A stretch of DNA of 64,000 nucleotides. Source: an uncultured Prevotellaceae bacterium (GTDB lineage: Bacteria > Bacteroidota > Bacteroidia > Bacteroidales > Muribaculaceae). Location of the stretch: NCBI GenBank assembly GCA_900317835.1, contig ONIL01000022.1, positions 1 through 64,000 on the forward strand, read 5' to 3'. Below, piece by piece: positions 1 through 8,447 of this stretch. The translations under genes and the position numbers were made by a program. The notes under the pieces were generated by a model. The model searched no databases. It saw nothing but the letters and a program-made list of their open reading frames with translations, and was not told the origin of the DNA. How positions within the stretch are numbered: the first letter of the stretch is position 1; the number at the start of each line of letters is the position of its first letter.

Positions 1-1470
1 GCCGCGGAAGGTGAACATGAATGACAGATTCTCGGCCCACTGGTTTGTGCCCTCGTTAAAGCGGATGTTGTCGTTGGGGCCGGGGCTGTAGTCGTGGCTG
101 TCGACATACACAACATTGTAGGTGGCGTCGTTGTAGTACTTGTCGCCGTTGATGGCGAGGTTCCACACGCTACCGATGTTGTGGAACGAGTAATGGACGG
201 GGAAGTCGATGACATTCAGACCCGAGGCGCGGCTCACGTCGGGGGCATGATAGGTGTTGCCATTGAGCACTGCGTTGGTCGATGTGGGCATCGCACTGCT
301 GGTCTCGGTGCTGTTGTCGCTGTACATCTGCTGGCACGAGCTGATGTTGTCCAGCGTGTTCAGATTGGTGCTCTCATAGATGGCGATATTGTCCCAATAG
401 CTTGCATTGTTGTTCCAACTGTAGTTTTTATTCTCAGCCCAGGTGTAGAAGTAGGGCGACAGCACAGGCTGGTTGCGGTAGGTGACGCTGCCCTGGTAGC
501 GGGCGCACACCTCGGTGCACAAGAAGAAGTCGGCCTGGTTCAAGCGCTTATAGCGGTACTGCTCACCCAATGCTTGGAAGGCGGGAATATATATTTTGTT
601 GAACGTCAGGCGCGCGATATGACCGCCAGTGTCGATGCGGAAGCCGTCCACACCCATCTTGATGAACGTGCCGTAGCAGTTGATCAGGTAATCGGCCACT
701 GCGGGATTCTCGGTGTTCAGGTCAACGCAGTCACCGGCAATCTGGGCCCACCAGCGTGTGTTGTCGTCCCAGTTGAACTGGCCGAAGTGGTGCCAGTAGT
801 TGTGGTTGTCGTGATTCTGGTTGTCGGTATTCTTCATCTGCTTCAGGCGGGCGTCATACTGCTGGCCTGAGGGCAGGCTGCTGTAGTTCGTCGGCAACTT
901 GCCGCCCACCGAGTCGGTGGTGTAGGGGAGCATGCACTCGTTGATCTTGAACTGGTTGGCATTCCAGTCGCGGGTGAAGAGTTTGCACAGGTTTTCCTCG
1001 CCGAAGTTGCCCGTGTGGTTCAGCACCACGTCAAGCAGCACCTTCATTCCGCGGGCATGCGCCTCGTCGATGAGCGTCTGGAATGTGGTGTCACCGCTCT
1101 CATAGCGATGGTCAACGCGCGAGAAGTTCCTGGCGTGATAGCCGTGGTAGTCCAGGCCCGAGGCGTTCTCGACAATGGGCGTTACCCACACGGCGGTAAA
1201 TCCCAGTGCCTTGATGTAGTCCAGCTTGTCGATCAGGCCCTTGAAGTCACCTCGCCAGCACGGGTCTCCGCTGTTGGCGGCGCCAGCGTCCCAGCATTGC
1301 GCGTTATTACTCGGATCTCCATCATAGAAACGTGTGGTGATCACAAAATAGATACTCTCGTCACGGAAGTCATCCCGCGGCCCTACAAAAGCCGCCCACG
1401 CCTGCTGCACCGTTACCACAGCCAGCATAAGGGCCAGGATGATCCGGAAAATGGATTTCTGGTTTCTCAT
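1..1470 (-). CDS. GH13 alpha-amylase, secreted (3' end cut by window)
   Basis: Extracellular alpha-amylase-type glycoside hydrolase that would cleave alpha-1,4-glucans such as starch. The visible 490 residues start with a signal peptide (about residues 1-26, ending AWA). The GH13 regions follow in order: GYHARNF, DVVLNHTG (region I), GVDGFRIDT (region II, nucleophile Asp), FLCTEV (region III, acid/base Glu) and YVDSHD (region IV, stabilising Asp). All three catalytic acids are therefore present. The ATG at 1470 is followed directly by a basic n-region and hydrophobic core. The C-terminus lies beyond base 1. It could be a SusG-like enzyme, but no Cys lipobox is seen, so it looks secreted rather than lipid-anchored. 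A promoter lies just upstream. Confidence 0.9.
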   Translation of the reverse strand, partial: MRNQKSIFRIILALMLAVVTVQQAWAAFVGPRDDFRDESIYFVITTRFYDGDPSNNAQCWDAGAANSGDPCWRGDFKGLIDKLDYIKALGFTAVWVTPIVENASGLDYHGYHARNFSRVDHRYESGDTTFQTLIDEAHARGMKVLLDVVLNHTGNFGEENLCKLFTRDWNANQFKINECMLPYTTDSVGGKLPTNYSSLPSGQQYDARLKQMKNTDNQNHDNHNYWHHFGQFNWDDNTRWWAQIAGDCVDLNTENPAVADYLINCYGTFIKMGVDGFRIDTGGHIARLTFNKIYIPAFQALGEQYRYKRLNQADFFLCTEVCARYQGSVTYRNQPVLSPYFYTWAENKNYSWNNNASYWDNIAIYESTNLNTLDNISSCQQMYSDNSTETSSAMPTSTNAVLNGNTYHAPDVSRASGLNVIDFPVHYSFHNIGSVWNLAINGDKYYNDATYNVVYVDSHDYSPGPNDNIRFNEGTNQWAENLSFMFTFRG

Positions 1471-1506
1471 CTTGACAGTTTGTAATTTGTTTGGATAATA
1501 ACGGCT

Positions 1507-1538
1507 CAAATATAGCAATTTTATGCTAAAAATCACAA
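1507..1538 (-). promoter_or_regulatory. Bacteroidetes-type promoter for the amylase gene
   Basis: On the minus strand, TTG (1538-1536) is followed after 21 nt by TATATTTG (1514-1507), matching the -33/-7 consensus of Bacteroidetes primary sigma promoters. It would give a short leader before the ATG at 1470. Confidence 0.55.
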
Positions 1539-1569
1539 TATTAATCAGTTGAATTACCCGATAAATATC

Positions 1570-1585
1570 ATGCAATCGGTTGCAT
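1570..1585. repeat. Palindrome ATGCAA-N4-TTGCAT
   Basis: Sixteen-base inverted repeat ATGCAATCGGTTGCAT in the gap between the M16 protease and the amylase. The same pattern with a different centre occurs at 40777-40792, upstream of the DUF2582 gene. It may be a binding site for a dimeric regulator; this is inference from form only. Confidence 0.4.
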
Positions 1586-1622
1586 TGTGTAGGTCAAGAA
1601 AGGTGACTAAAATGAATGAAAT

Positions 1623-1660
1623 TAGGGTCTATAAAGCCCCAGTGGAGTCTATAGACCCTA
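1623..1660 (-). terminator. Perfect 11-bp hairpin after the M16 gene
   Basis: TAGGGTCTATA (1623-1633) pairs perfectly with TATAGACCCTA (1650-1660) around a 16-nt loop, 24 bases beyond the stop codon of the M16 gene. The tract that follows on the minus strand is only moderately T-rich, so it is a probable rather than classical terminator. Confidence 0.45.
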
Positions 1661-1683
1661 AAAATGATGTAATCGTTAACGGA

Positions 1684-4587
1684 TTAGTAGCCGAAGATAT
1701 CCTCAAGGGTCAAGCGACGGATCGGAGCAATCTTCTCGAGTCCCTCGATGTCGAGTTCCTTCTCGTCACCCAGGATGAGGTAACGATAGGGCTTGTTAGC
1801 CATCGACTGCTGCTCAAACTTGACGATGTCGTTCAGCTTGAGGTTGGGCAGGGCGTTGAAAACAACCGAATTGATGTCGTAGTCGAGGCCCATGCGCTGG
1901 GCGGCGAGATAGCTGTTGAGAACACCGTAACGAACAACACGGCGCGACGCCAGCTTCTTCATCAGTGACTCCTTGGCCAGGTCAAAGGCAGCCTCGCTTT
2001 GGGGAATCGTGCCCACAATGTTGTTGAACTCGTTGACGCAGTCCATCATCTTGTCGTTCTGGGTGATGATGTAGGTCATGGCATACTCGGGATGGATGAT
2101 CTCGCTGGGCTGACGGTAGTAGGCGGCAGCCGAGTAGGCCAGACCACGAGCCTCGCGCAGCTCCTGGAAGACGATACCGTTCATGCCGCCACCAAAGTAC
2201 TCGTTGAACAGGTTGATGGTTGCGGCGTGATCAGGAGCCCACTTAGTGCCCTCGTTGTGGTACTGCATCATGTAGATGTTCTTGGCATCATAGGGGGCCA
2301 GCAGGATCTCGGTTTGTGGTGTGATTTGCTCCATGTAGGGAGTGCCCACGGGAACGGCGGCCAGGTTCTTCTTGGTCTTGTGGGCCTTCTTGAGGCACTT
2401 GTCAAGATCCTTCAGGGCCATGGGGCCGTAATAGATAACGGTGTGCTTCATGTCCTTCATGCCCTTGACGAGGTTGAGCAGTTCAGCGGGCTTGGTGTTC
2501 CTGAGTTGCTGTTCGCTCATGATGTTGGTGTACTCGTTGCGGGGACCATACATGCCGTATTCACTCAAGCGGTTGAAGCACTCTTCCTGATTGGTCTTGG
2601 CGTCGTTGCGCATCTTGATAATGGCCCAAGCCATGTTGTTGTAGGCTTCCTCATCCACCTGGGCATTCTGCATCAGGTCCTCGAGGAGTGCCATAGCCTC
2701 GGGCATGTTCTCGCTTAATCCGCTCAGTGAGATATAAGTCTCGTTGTCCGAGACGTTGAACGACATGTTGCAGGCAAGCTTGTACATGCGCTGCTTGAAC
2801 TGCTGGGGCGTGAGTTTCTTGGTGCCCAGGTAGTCCAGATAGTTCAAGGCGGTTTCGTAGCGGTTGTCGGCGGTGTTGCCGAAGTCATACTTGTAGGTCA
2901 GATAGAACAGGTCATCCAGCGTGTTCTGCTTGTAGAGCAGCGGCAACTTCTTGCTTGTCTGGCCCACTGTCATCTCCTTGCTATAGTCCACAAACTGCGG
3001 CTGGATGGGCTCAACGCTTTCGTTCAGGATATTGCGAACGAAGTCGCTTTGCATGTCGCGGTTGGTGGGGATGGGGGTGATGGCAGGCTTGTCAATCTTC
3101 TTGGCGGTAGTGTCCTCGCCCATGCGCTTGTAAACACACACGAAGTTGTTGTTCAGGTGACGGTTGGCAAAGGCTACAATCTGCTCTTTAGTCATGCCAG
3201 CCATGCGGTCGAGCTTGCCGACCTCCTGTGCCCAGTCAATGTTATTGATAAAGGCGTTGACCAGTTGGCGGGTGCGGGCGCTATTGTTGTCGATAGCGCG
3301 CAGGTAGTTCAACTTGTTGTTGTTGACAACGCTCACGAGCAGGTCGTCGTCAAAGTCGCCGGCGCGCAGCTTGGCAAGCTCACCAAGCATGAGCTCGCGC
3401 ACTTCCTCAAGCGTCTGGCCATCATTGGGATAGCCCAGTAACATGAGCATCGAGTAGTCGGTCATTTGGTCGGAATAGGCACCACTCATCATCACCTTGA
3501 GGGGCTGATTCAGGTTGAGGTCCATGAGACCTGCCGTACCGTTAGAAAGCATCTCGGCCACAACATCCATGGTGTCGACCTGCAGGGTATTGCCGGCATC
3601 GAAGCGCCAGCCAAGGGCCACAAATTCGGCCTCCTGGCCCATGACGGTGGTGTCGATGGGAGCCACGATGGGCTTGAGGGGTGCAAACTCGGGACGGGTG
3701 AGGTTGTAGTTGGGCTTCCAGCTGCCAAAGTGGCGTTCCAGGATGGTGATGACCTCATCAGGGTCAAAGTCACCTGCCATACAGATGGCCACATTATTCG
3801 GGCAGTAATAGTTGTGGAAGTAGTTCTTGATATTGGTGATTGACGGGTTCTTGAGGTGTTCCTGCGTACCGATAGTCGTTTGGGTGCCATAGGGATGCGT
3901 CGGGAACATCTTGGCGTTCATGGCCTCGAAGAGCTTCCACTGGTCCTTGGCGATACCGATGTTGTACTCCTCATAGACAGCCTCGAGCTCGGTGTGGAAA
4001 CCGCGGATGACCATGTTCTGGAAGCGGTCACTCTGGATGCGTGCCCAGCGGTCAACCTCGTTGGCGGGGATGTCCTCGGTATAGCAAGTGACGTCGGTGC
4101 TGGTATAGGCATTGGTGCCGATGCCGCCAATGCCAGCCATCAACTTGTCATACTCGTTGGGGATGTTGTATTTGGCCGCCAGTTGTGAGATGCTGTCAAT
4201 CTCATGGTAGAGCACGCGACGGCGTTCGGGATCTTTCACAAGGCGATACTGCTCATAGCGCGCCTCGATGGTGTCCAGGAGGGCGGCCTCGGCTGCATAG
4301 TTGCTCGTGCCGAACTGCTGGGTGCCCTTGAACATCAGGTGCTCCAGGTAGTGGGCCAGACCGGTGGTCTCGGCGGGGTCATTACGCGAGCCGGTGCGCA
4401 CGGCGATGTGTGCCGAGATGCGGGGGCTCTGGTGGTTCTCACTCAGGAACACCTTGAGACCGTTGCTCAGGGTGTAGCACTTGGTGGCAGTGGGGTCACC
4501 CGGTACTGTGGTGCCCACGGCTGCATTGGCAGCAAGACCTAAGCACATCAGTCCTGCCAACAACATTACAAATCGTGAATGTTTCAT
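1684..4587 (-). CDS. M16 family zinc metallopeptidase (pitrilysin/insulinase-like), secreted
   Basis: Periplasmic or exported zinc peptidase of 967 residues, the usual size for a two-half M16 protein. It has a signal peptide (about 1-23) and then the inverted zinc motif HYLEH at 79-83, with His79, His83 and catalytic Glu82. A downstream Glu in VYEEYN (about 206) is the likely third zinc ligand. The C-terminal half is the inactive M16 clamshell partner, with GGGMNGIVFQELREARGLAYS near 790-810. It stands alone, with a hairpin after it and no partner gene, whereas many relatives occur as two-gene pairs. The substrate is unknown; small peptides in the envelope are typical for the family. Confidence 0.9.
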   Translation of the reverse strand: MKHSRFVMLLAGLMCLGLAANAAVGTTVPGDPTATKCYTLSNGLKVFLSENHQSPRISAHIAVRTGSRNDPAETTGLAHYLEHLMFKGTQQFGTSNYAAEAALLDTIEARYEQYRLVKDPERRRVLYHEIDSISQLAAKYNIPNEYDKLMAGIGGIGTNAYTSTDVTCYTEDIPANEVDRWARIQSDRFQNMVIRGFHTELEAVYEEYNIGIAKDQWKLFEAMNAKMFPTHPYGTQTTIGTQEHLKNPSITNIKNYFHNYYCPNNVAICMAGDFDPDEVITILERHFGSWKPNYNLTRPEFAPLKPIVAPIDTTVMGQEAEFVALGWRFDAGNTLQVDTMDVVAEMLSNGTAGLMDLNLNQPLKVMMSGAYSDQMTDYSMLMLLGYPNDGQTLEEVRELMLGELAKLRAGDFDDDLLVSVVNNNKLNYLRAIDNNSARTRQLVNAFINNIDWAQEVGKLDRMAGMTKEQIVAFANRHLNNNFVCVYKRMGEDTTAKKIDKPAITPIPTNRDMQSDFVRNILNESVEPIQPQFVDYSKEMTVGQTSKKLPLLYKQNTLDDLFYLTYKYDFGNTADNRYETALNYLDYLGTKKLTPQQFKQRMYKLACNMSFNVSDNETYISLSGLSENMPEAMALLEDLMQNAQVDEEAYNNMAWAIIKMRNDAKTNQEECFNRLSEYGMYGPRNEYTNIMSEQQLRNTKPAELLNLVKGMKDMKHTVIYYGPMALKDLDKCLKKAHKTKKNLAAVPVGTPYMEQITPQTEILLAPYDAKNIYMMQYHNEGTKWAPDHAATINLFNEYFGGGMNGIVFQELREARGLAYSAAAYYRQPSEIIHPEYAMTYIITQNDKMMDCVNEFNNIVGTIPQSEAAFDLAKESLMKKLASRRVVRYGVLNSYLAAQRMGLDYDINSVVFNALPNLKLNDIVKFEQQSMANKPYRYLILGDEKELDIEGLEKIAPIRRLTLEDIFGY

Positions 4588-4664
4588 TCCAATAGTTTTT
4601 AAGTTACGATGGTTTAACGTTCAAATACTGGGCGCAAAATTAATAAAAACCACCGAAAAAACAA

Positions 4665-4692
4665 TCCCACAACAAGTGAGATTGTTGTGGGA
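4665..4692 (-). terminator. Rho-independent terminator of the sigma-factor operon
   Basis: TCCCACAACAA (4665-4675) and TTGTTGTGGGA (4682-4692) form a perfect 11-bp stem with a 6-nt loop. On the minus strand it is followed by TTGTTTTTT. It lies downstream of the LTxxQ gene and upstream of the M16 gene, separating the two units. Confidence 0.75.
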
Positions 4693-4796
4693 GTTTTCCC
4701 GTGTGTTGTTATTTTCACAGCAATTGATTGAATTTGAGTTAGCTATTGTATCATGTTTAACTTTTATATTCTATTCGTGTGTGGCGTCTAACGGGT

Positions 4797-5234
4797 TTAT
4801 TTCTTGCGTTTCTTGGAAATCATCTCCTGAGTGAACTTGCGTTCGGTCTGCTTGAGCAGGAACAGCTGCTTCTTGGAGAGGATTTTGCTGAACTTTTCAA
4901 AGTATTTGGCTTCGATATCACCCTCCTGGACCCGTGTGTTGGACAATGCTGATGCAGCAGCCTCATAGTCACGGTCGGTGGGGTTTTTCTTCTTTTCAAC
5001 CTCGCTAGCCAGTGCCCTGGCGTTGCGGTTGACCTGATAGATTTCCCGCTCCATCTGCTCATAGAGCGGCATGAACTGCTTCTGCTGGGTCTGGGTCAGT
5101 CCCAGTTGCTCGATAATCATTTCATGCTTGGCCTGATACATGTCGGTCGCAAACTTGGACCTGTTGCTATTCTGGGCCACCGTCATGACCGAGACGGCAA
5201 GCACGGCTATCAGTATGGAAAATAACCTTTTCAT
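4797..5234 (-). CDS. Small periplasmic protein with LTxxQ motif (Spy/CpxP-like)
   Basis: Predicted exported protein of 145 residues, with a signal peptide MKRLFSILIAVLAVSVMTVAQ and then a highly charged, helical body. The motif LGLTQTQQKQF about 40 residues in resembles the LTxxQ signature of Spy/CpxP/ZraP periplasmic chaperone-sensors. Two further charged helices (EQMEREI, EKFSKIL) fit that all-alpha fold. I chose the ATG at 5234, 10 bases after the upstream stop, because the signal peptide starts there; an upstream ATG in the same frame would add residues before it. It is last in a sigma / membrane / LTxxQ operon, which suggests an envelope-stress sensor or effector. The family assignment is moderate; the export signal is clear. 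Confidence 0.7.
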   Translation of the reverse strand: MKRLFSILIAVLAVSVMTVAQNSNRSKFATDMYQAKHEMIIEQLGLTQTQQKQFMPLYEQMEREIYQVNRNARALASEVEKKKNPTDRDYEAAASALSNTRVQEGDIEAKYFEKFSKILSKKQLFLLKQTERKFTQEMISKKRKK

Positions 5235-5244
5235 CTTTTCTTGA

Positions 5245-5646
5245 TTAATTATTGTCCTCGGCATCATCTTCATTGCTCATGGCTACCGAGTCCTCATAGC
5301 TGATAATATCATAATCACTGACCGAACCACTCATGATGAAGTCCTCAACGTTGTTCTTGTCGTCGTTGAGCTTCTCGGCCACCGCACTCACGCTGTTCAT
5401 AGTGTTGGTGCTTGTGAAATGGCTGAATACCGACATCATACACCACACGCCAGCAAACATGGCGGCCATGTAGGCAAGCGGCTTGACACGCTGCCACATC
5501 GTGGGCTTGATGTCGATGGGTGTGATTTCAACATCGGGCAGCATTTCGGCCATCCGTTTGTTGAAATCATTGAAGTAATTCTCCGGCACCTTAAAGCCCG
5601 GATCCTTACCATATTTATCAAATATTGTGGAGTCTTCTTGTTTCAT
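5245..5646 (-). CDS. Single-pass membrane protein, probable anti-sigma-like regulator
   Basis: A 133-residue protein with a cytoplasmic-looking N-terminus (MKQEDSTIFDKYG), a segment PENYFNDFNKRMAEMLP typical of short Bacteroidetes anti-sigma-like proteins, one membrane helix (about 65-82) and an acidic C-terminal tail. It lies directly downstream of an ECF sigma gene (33 bases) and upstream of a periplasmic LTxxQ protein, the classic position for a membrane regulator of sigma activity. No zinc-binding HxxxCxxC motif is visible, so it is not a ZAS-type anti-sigma factor. I prefer the ATG at 5646 over the one at 5673 because the conserved-looking region begins there. The function is inferred from context. 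Confidence 0.65.
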   Translation of the reverse strand: MKQEDSTIFDKYGKDPGFKVPENYFNDFNKRMAEMLPDVEITPIDIKPTMWQRVKPLAYMAAMFAGVWCMMSVFSHFTSTNTMNSVSAVAEKLNDDKNNVEDFIMSGSVSDYDIISYEDSVAMSNEDDAEDNN

Positions 5647-5679
5647 AACGCCTATTTGACTAACAAAGGTCAAAAAAGT

Positions 5680-6240
5680 TTAATCGGTTTCACCCAAAAA
5701 TTGTTCGATTTTTTTTACAGCATGATGATATGACGCTTTCAAGGCACCCTCGCTGGTTCCTAGAATTTCGCTCATTTCGTCATACTTCATCTCATCATAG
5801 TAGCGCAGGTTGAACACCAGGCGCTGTTTCTCGGGCAGGGAAGCGATGGCCTTCTGCAAGTTGATTTGGGCCTGGTCGCCGTCAAACCACTCGTCACTCT
5901 CGAGCTGATTGACAAGGAAACTCTCATCGTCGTCAATCGAGAGCTGGTTCATGACCTTCTTCTTGTTGACAAATGTGATGGACTCGTTGATGGCTATCTT
6001 GTAGAGCCATGTCGAGAGTTTGGCATCGCCGCGGAAGTTGTCGATGCTGGTCCATGCTTTCAGGAAGGTATTCTGCAGCACGTCGTTGGCATCATCATGG
6101 TCGATGACCATGCGGCGAATCTGCCAGTAAAGCTGTGAGCTGTAGTGCTCAATGACTTTACTGAACGCCGCTTTACAGGTCGCCTGATTGCGCAGTTGCT
6201 CAACCACCAGCGCCTCGTCATATTTCTCGCGAGATGCCAT
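5680..6240 (-). CDS. ECF-family RNA polymerase sigma factor
   Basis: Alternative sigma-70 factor of 186 residues, a normal ECF length, lacking regions 1 and 3. Region 2 spans about 20-90, with the core-binding and -10-recognition segment DDANDVLQNTFLKAW and LSTWLYKIAINESI. Region 4 (about 130-180) has LPEKQRLVFNLRYYDEMKY and the helix-turn-helix MSEILGTSEGALKASYHHAVKKI. It is the first gene of a three-gene operon with a membrane regulator and a periplasmic LTxxQ protein, so it probably answers envelope stress. A TATCTTTG box lies upstream at 6263-6270, but no clear -33 element is seen. Confidence 0.9.
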   Translation of the reverse strand: MASREKYDEALVVEQLRNQATCKAAFSKVIEHYSSQLYWQIRRMVIDHDDANDVLQNTFLKAWTSIDNFRGDAKLSTWLYKIAINESITFVNKKKVMNQLSIDDDESFLVNQLESDEWFDGDQAQINLQKAIASLPEKQRLVFNLRYYDEMKYDEMSEILGTSEGALKASYHHAVKKIEQFLGETD

Positions 6241-6343
6241 CCTGGTTTTTTGTTTCGAGCCTCAAAGATAGCAATAATTTTGCCAACATGCACCAAAAGC
6301 ACCCTCATTTTATGCTTTTTTTTGCATTTCCACTAATAAATAA

Positions 6344-6381
6344 TGTCATCCCCGTTGTCGATGAGGACAGTGGGGATGACA
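6344..6381 (-). terminator. Hairpin terminator after the 265-aa lipoprotein gene
   Basis: TGTCATCCCC (6344-6353) and GGGGATGACA (6372-6381) pair perfectly. Inside the loop TGTC/GACA can extend the stem. On the minus strand it is followed by TTATTTATT. It is 26 bases past the stop codon. Confidence 0.6.
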
Positions 6382-6407
6382 CGAGATGACGTTATGAATC
6401 TGTTTGA

Positions 6408-7205
6408 TTATTCAGTGGGGAATAGGTTTCCTGATACGTTGTAATTCAGTCCGTTGCACTTGAAAGTGCCATTAAATACCAAGCACTGCTGGTAGATGTT
6501 GAATTCTACGTCGGTGAGCGTGTATGGACTCTGCGTGGAGGAACTTGCGCTGGCGGTCGCTGCGGTAATCTTGTAACCGGTTTGTGTGGGTGTTACCATC
6601 AAGCCTTTATAAGAAAGCACGGGCGCGTCAACAACACCATTGAGGTTGGAGCTGAAGTCTTGAATGATCAAATCACAGGTCTCACCGCGTGAATCGAGTG
6701 TAAACCCGTAAGACGACTGCTGATGGTTGCCAGAGTTGTTGTTCTCAGGGTTGGTGATGATGGTGTTGGTGTAAGAATAATCCAGCAGTTGGGTCGTCAT
6801 GCAAATCGCAGTCCCGTCATTGGGATTAGCCTCATTGTAACACATCATGCCTGAATCAAAGTCAATTATGCCAGGGTAGGATGTTTCGTTGCTGTTTTGG
6901 CTACTATTACTCATATAGAAAGCATTGCCCTTTAAGGGGACGAGTTTCAATTCGGGCGAGGTCAACATTTGGTTCAGGCCGTCTTTGTCCTTATAAGCAC
7001 AAATGAATTTGACGGTCATGTTGATTTGATCGAACTCAATTTGGCCTTTGCTTTGTGAGTAAACGATTGAGCCGTCATTGGAATCGATCAAGCGGGTACT
7101 GATGTTAGAATAAAGCGTATACTTGTTGACGGGGTCGTCATCTTTGTTGCAAGATGAGAACAAGACAAGCGTCAGCAGCGCAAAAAGATAAATAGTTTTT
7201 TTCAT
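6408..7205 (-). CDS. Predicted lipoprotein of unknown function (265 aa)
   Basis: Lipoprotein signal peptide MKKTIYLFALLTLVLFSSC with lipobox Cys19, followed by NKDDDP. The acidic residues right after the Cys resemble the Bacteroidetes surface-export signal. The rest is rich in Ser, Thr and Asn, alternates in beta-strand fashion and has no motif I recognise. It heads leftward in a cluster with two other lipoproteins (7485-8327 and 8448-8903) and a degraded fourth. All share a similar leader and a beta-rich body, which suggests a diverged tandem family. The substrate is unknown. Confidence 0.75.
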   Translation of the reverse strand: MKKTIYLFALLTLVLFSSCNKDDDPVNKYTLYSNISTRLIDSNDGSIVYSQSKGQIEFDQINMTVKFICAYKDKDGLNQMLTSPELKLVPLKGNAFYMSNSSQNSNETSYPGIIDFDSGMMCYNEANPNDGTAICMTTQLLDYSYTNTIITNPENNNSGNHQQSSYGFTLDSRGETCDLIIQDFSSNLNGVVDAPVLSYKGLMVTPTQTGYKITAATASASSSTQSPYTLTDVEFNIYQQCLVFNGTFKCNGLNYNVSGNLFPTE

Positions 7206-7343
7206 TTTTAAAAATATTTAGTGTATTGATAATCAATAGGAAATATAATCTAGATGGGTGCTTCCCGTGCCATGAATGTCCTTGAATTCGCTGGACAGTT
7301 GCAGTATCATCTGAATGAGATTGATTTCGACATTGGGATTTCA

Positions 7344-7487
7344 CTAAGAGAAAACGACCTTGTTGCCATCGACGGTACGGTTGTTGATCGGGCTTGCGAA
7401 AGTGAGCCTAATCTTGTCATCGTCATTAAAGCCACATGAAGTGATAGTCGCAAATGTCATGAGTGCGAAAAGATAGAATATTAACTA
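7344..7487 (-). pseudogene. Remnant of a fourth lipoprotein gene
   Basis: Directly after the TAG of the upstream lipoprotein gene, and in its frame, the DNA reads LIFYLFALMTFATITSC followed by GFNDDDK. This is a lipoprotein signal and acidic start like its neighbours, but it has no initial ATG and basic n-region. The frame stops at TAG TGA (7346-7341) after KVVFS. Past the stops another 35 codons are open in the same frame. The pattern fits a deletion that fused the 3' end of one gene to the beheaded start of the next, followed by decay. The internal ATG at 7460 could still give a 38-residue peptide. Confidence 0.4.
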
Positions 7488-8327
7488 CCAGTCGATTTCC
7501 CTGTAGTCGGGATAGGTGCGGCCCGTAGCGGTGACTGTGGCGCTGGCACCCATCATGAAATTGGCCTCCATGCGGTCGTTTACCAGGTCAACAGTTGCGT
7601 TGAACGTCTTGAACGGGTACTGGTTGGTTGTCGTCTTTGTGCTGCCCGTTGAGTCGTTGTAGGCACGGTAGATGGCCGTGGTCGGCAGATTCTCACCACT
7701 GATGGTGAAACCGTTACGCGTTACGGTGATCGGGACATTGCTGGACGTAATGCTTTCAAAGTACTTCAGATCCTTGGCATGGACGATTTGCGTGACCTGA
7801 ATGGTCGCATTCTGCCCTGCCGGTTGGATGGTGAACTGATACCTGGTTTCCTCAGTCGTGGATGATGGGGTCATATCATCATACACGATGGTGCTGTTGG
7901 TCTTGAGAAAGAAGACCTCGGGCGTGGTTGAAATTACACGGATGCCATCGGCAGTGATGTAGCGGTAGCGGATCGACGTCCCCTCATAGATATCTACATA
8001 ACCCTTGAACGACGGGTCGCTGGCCGATGACAGCTGGAAGACTGATAAGTCCTCCTTGGGCGTTGCGATGATGTCATTCAGTCTGGTGGTGTCGCCGTTG
8101 TTAATCATCTCGATCGAGGCTGTGCGCTTGTCGACGTCGATGACAAGTTTGTTTTGGGTGGTGGTGAAGCCAAGGACGTCGCCACTGGCAGTATTGACCA
8201 TGTGGTTGACCATCGGAGTATTGATGGTGACCATACGATTGTCGCGCTTGGGCTCATCGTCGTTACTGCACGATATAGCTGTGCACATCAAGGCGATAAC
8301 AGCGATCAGTAACAGGATTCTTTTCAT
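7485..8327 (-). CDS. Predicted lipoprotein of unknown function (280 aa)
   Basis: Signal peptide MKRILLLIAVIALMCTAISC with lipobox Cys20, then SNDDEPKRD, an acidic tether that fits surface export. The body is beta-rich, with repeated short hydrophobic strands (KLVIDVDKRTASIEMIN, ATIQVTQIVHAK) and a C-terminal strand pair ending YPDYREIDW. No enzyme motif is visible. It belongs to the local lipoprotein cluster; the sequence immediately after its stop codon is the remnant of another member. The role is unknown: a binding or adhesin-type surface protein is possible but unproven. Confidence 0.8.
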   Translation of the reverse strand: MKRILLLIAVIALMCTAISCSNDDEPKRDNRMVTINTPMVNHMVNTASGDVLGFTTTQNKLVIDVDKRTASIEMINNGDTTRLNDIIATPKEDLSVFQLSSASDPSFKGYVDIYEGTSIRYRYITADGIRVISTTPEVFFLKTNSTIVYDDMTPSSTTEETRYQFTIQPAGQNATIQVTQIVHAKDLKYFESITSSNVPITVTRNGFTISGENLPTTAIYRAYNDSTGSTKTTTNQYPFKTFNATVDLVNDRMEANFMMGASATVTATGRTYPDYREIDW

Positions 8328-8375
8328 GTCTGTTTATTGTCTTATTGAATGTATTAATCGCTGCAAAGATATACT

Positions 8376-8411
8376 AAAAAACAAATGGCGCACCGAATCT
8401 TGCGCCATTTG
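8376..8411 (-). terminator. Rho-independent terminator after the 151-aa lipoprotein
   Basis: CAAATGGCGCA (8382-8392) pairs perfectly with TGCGCCATTTG (8401-8411) around an 8-nt loop. On the minus strand the stem is followed at once by six T. A TATCTTTG box for the next gene (8371-8364) overlaps the end of this terminator. Confidence 0.85.
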
Positions 8412-8447
8412 TAATGATTTTTATATTAAATGACGTTAAAAACGCCT

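Noticed and set aside
7138-7344. 68-codon minus-strand ORF
   Set aside because: It covers the start of the 265-residue lipoprotein gene in another frame and part of the degraded leader region; no support as a gene.
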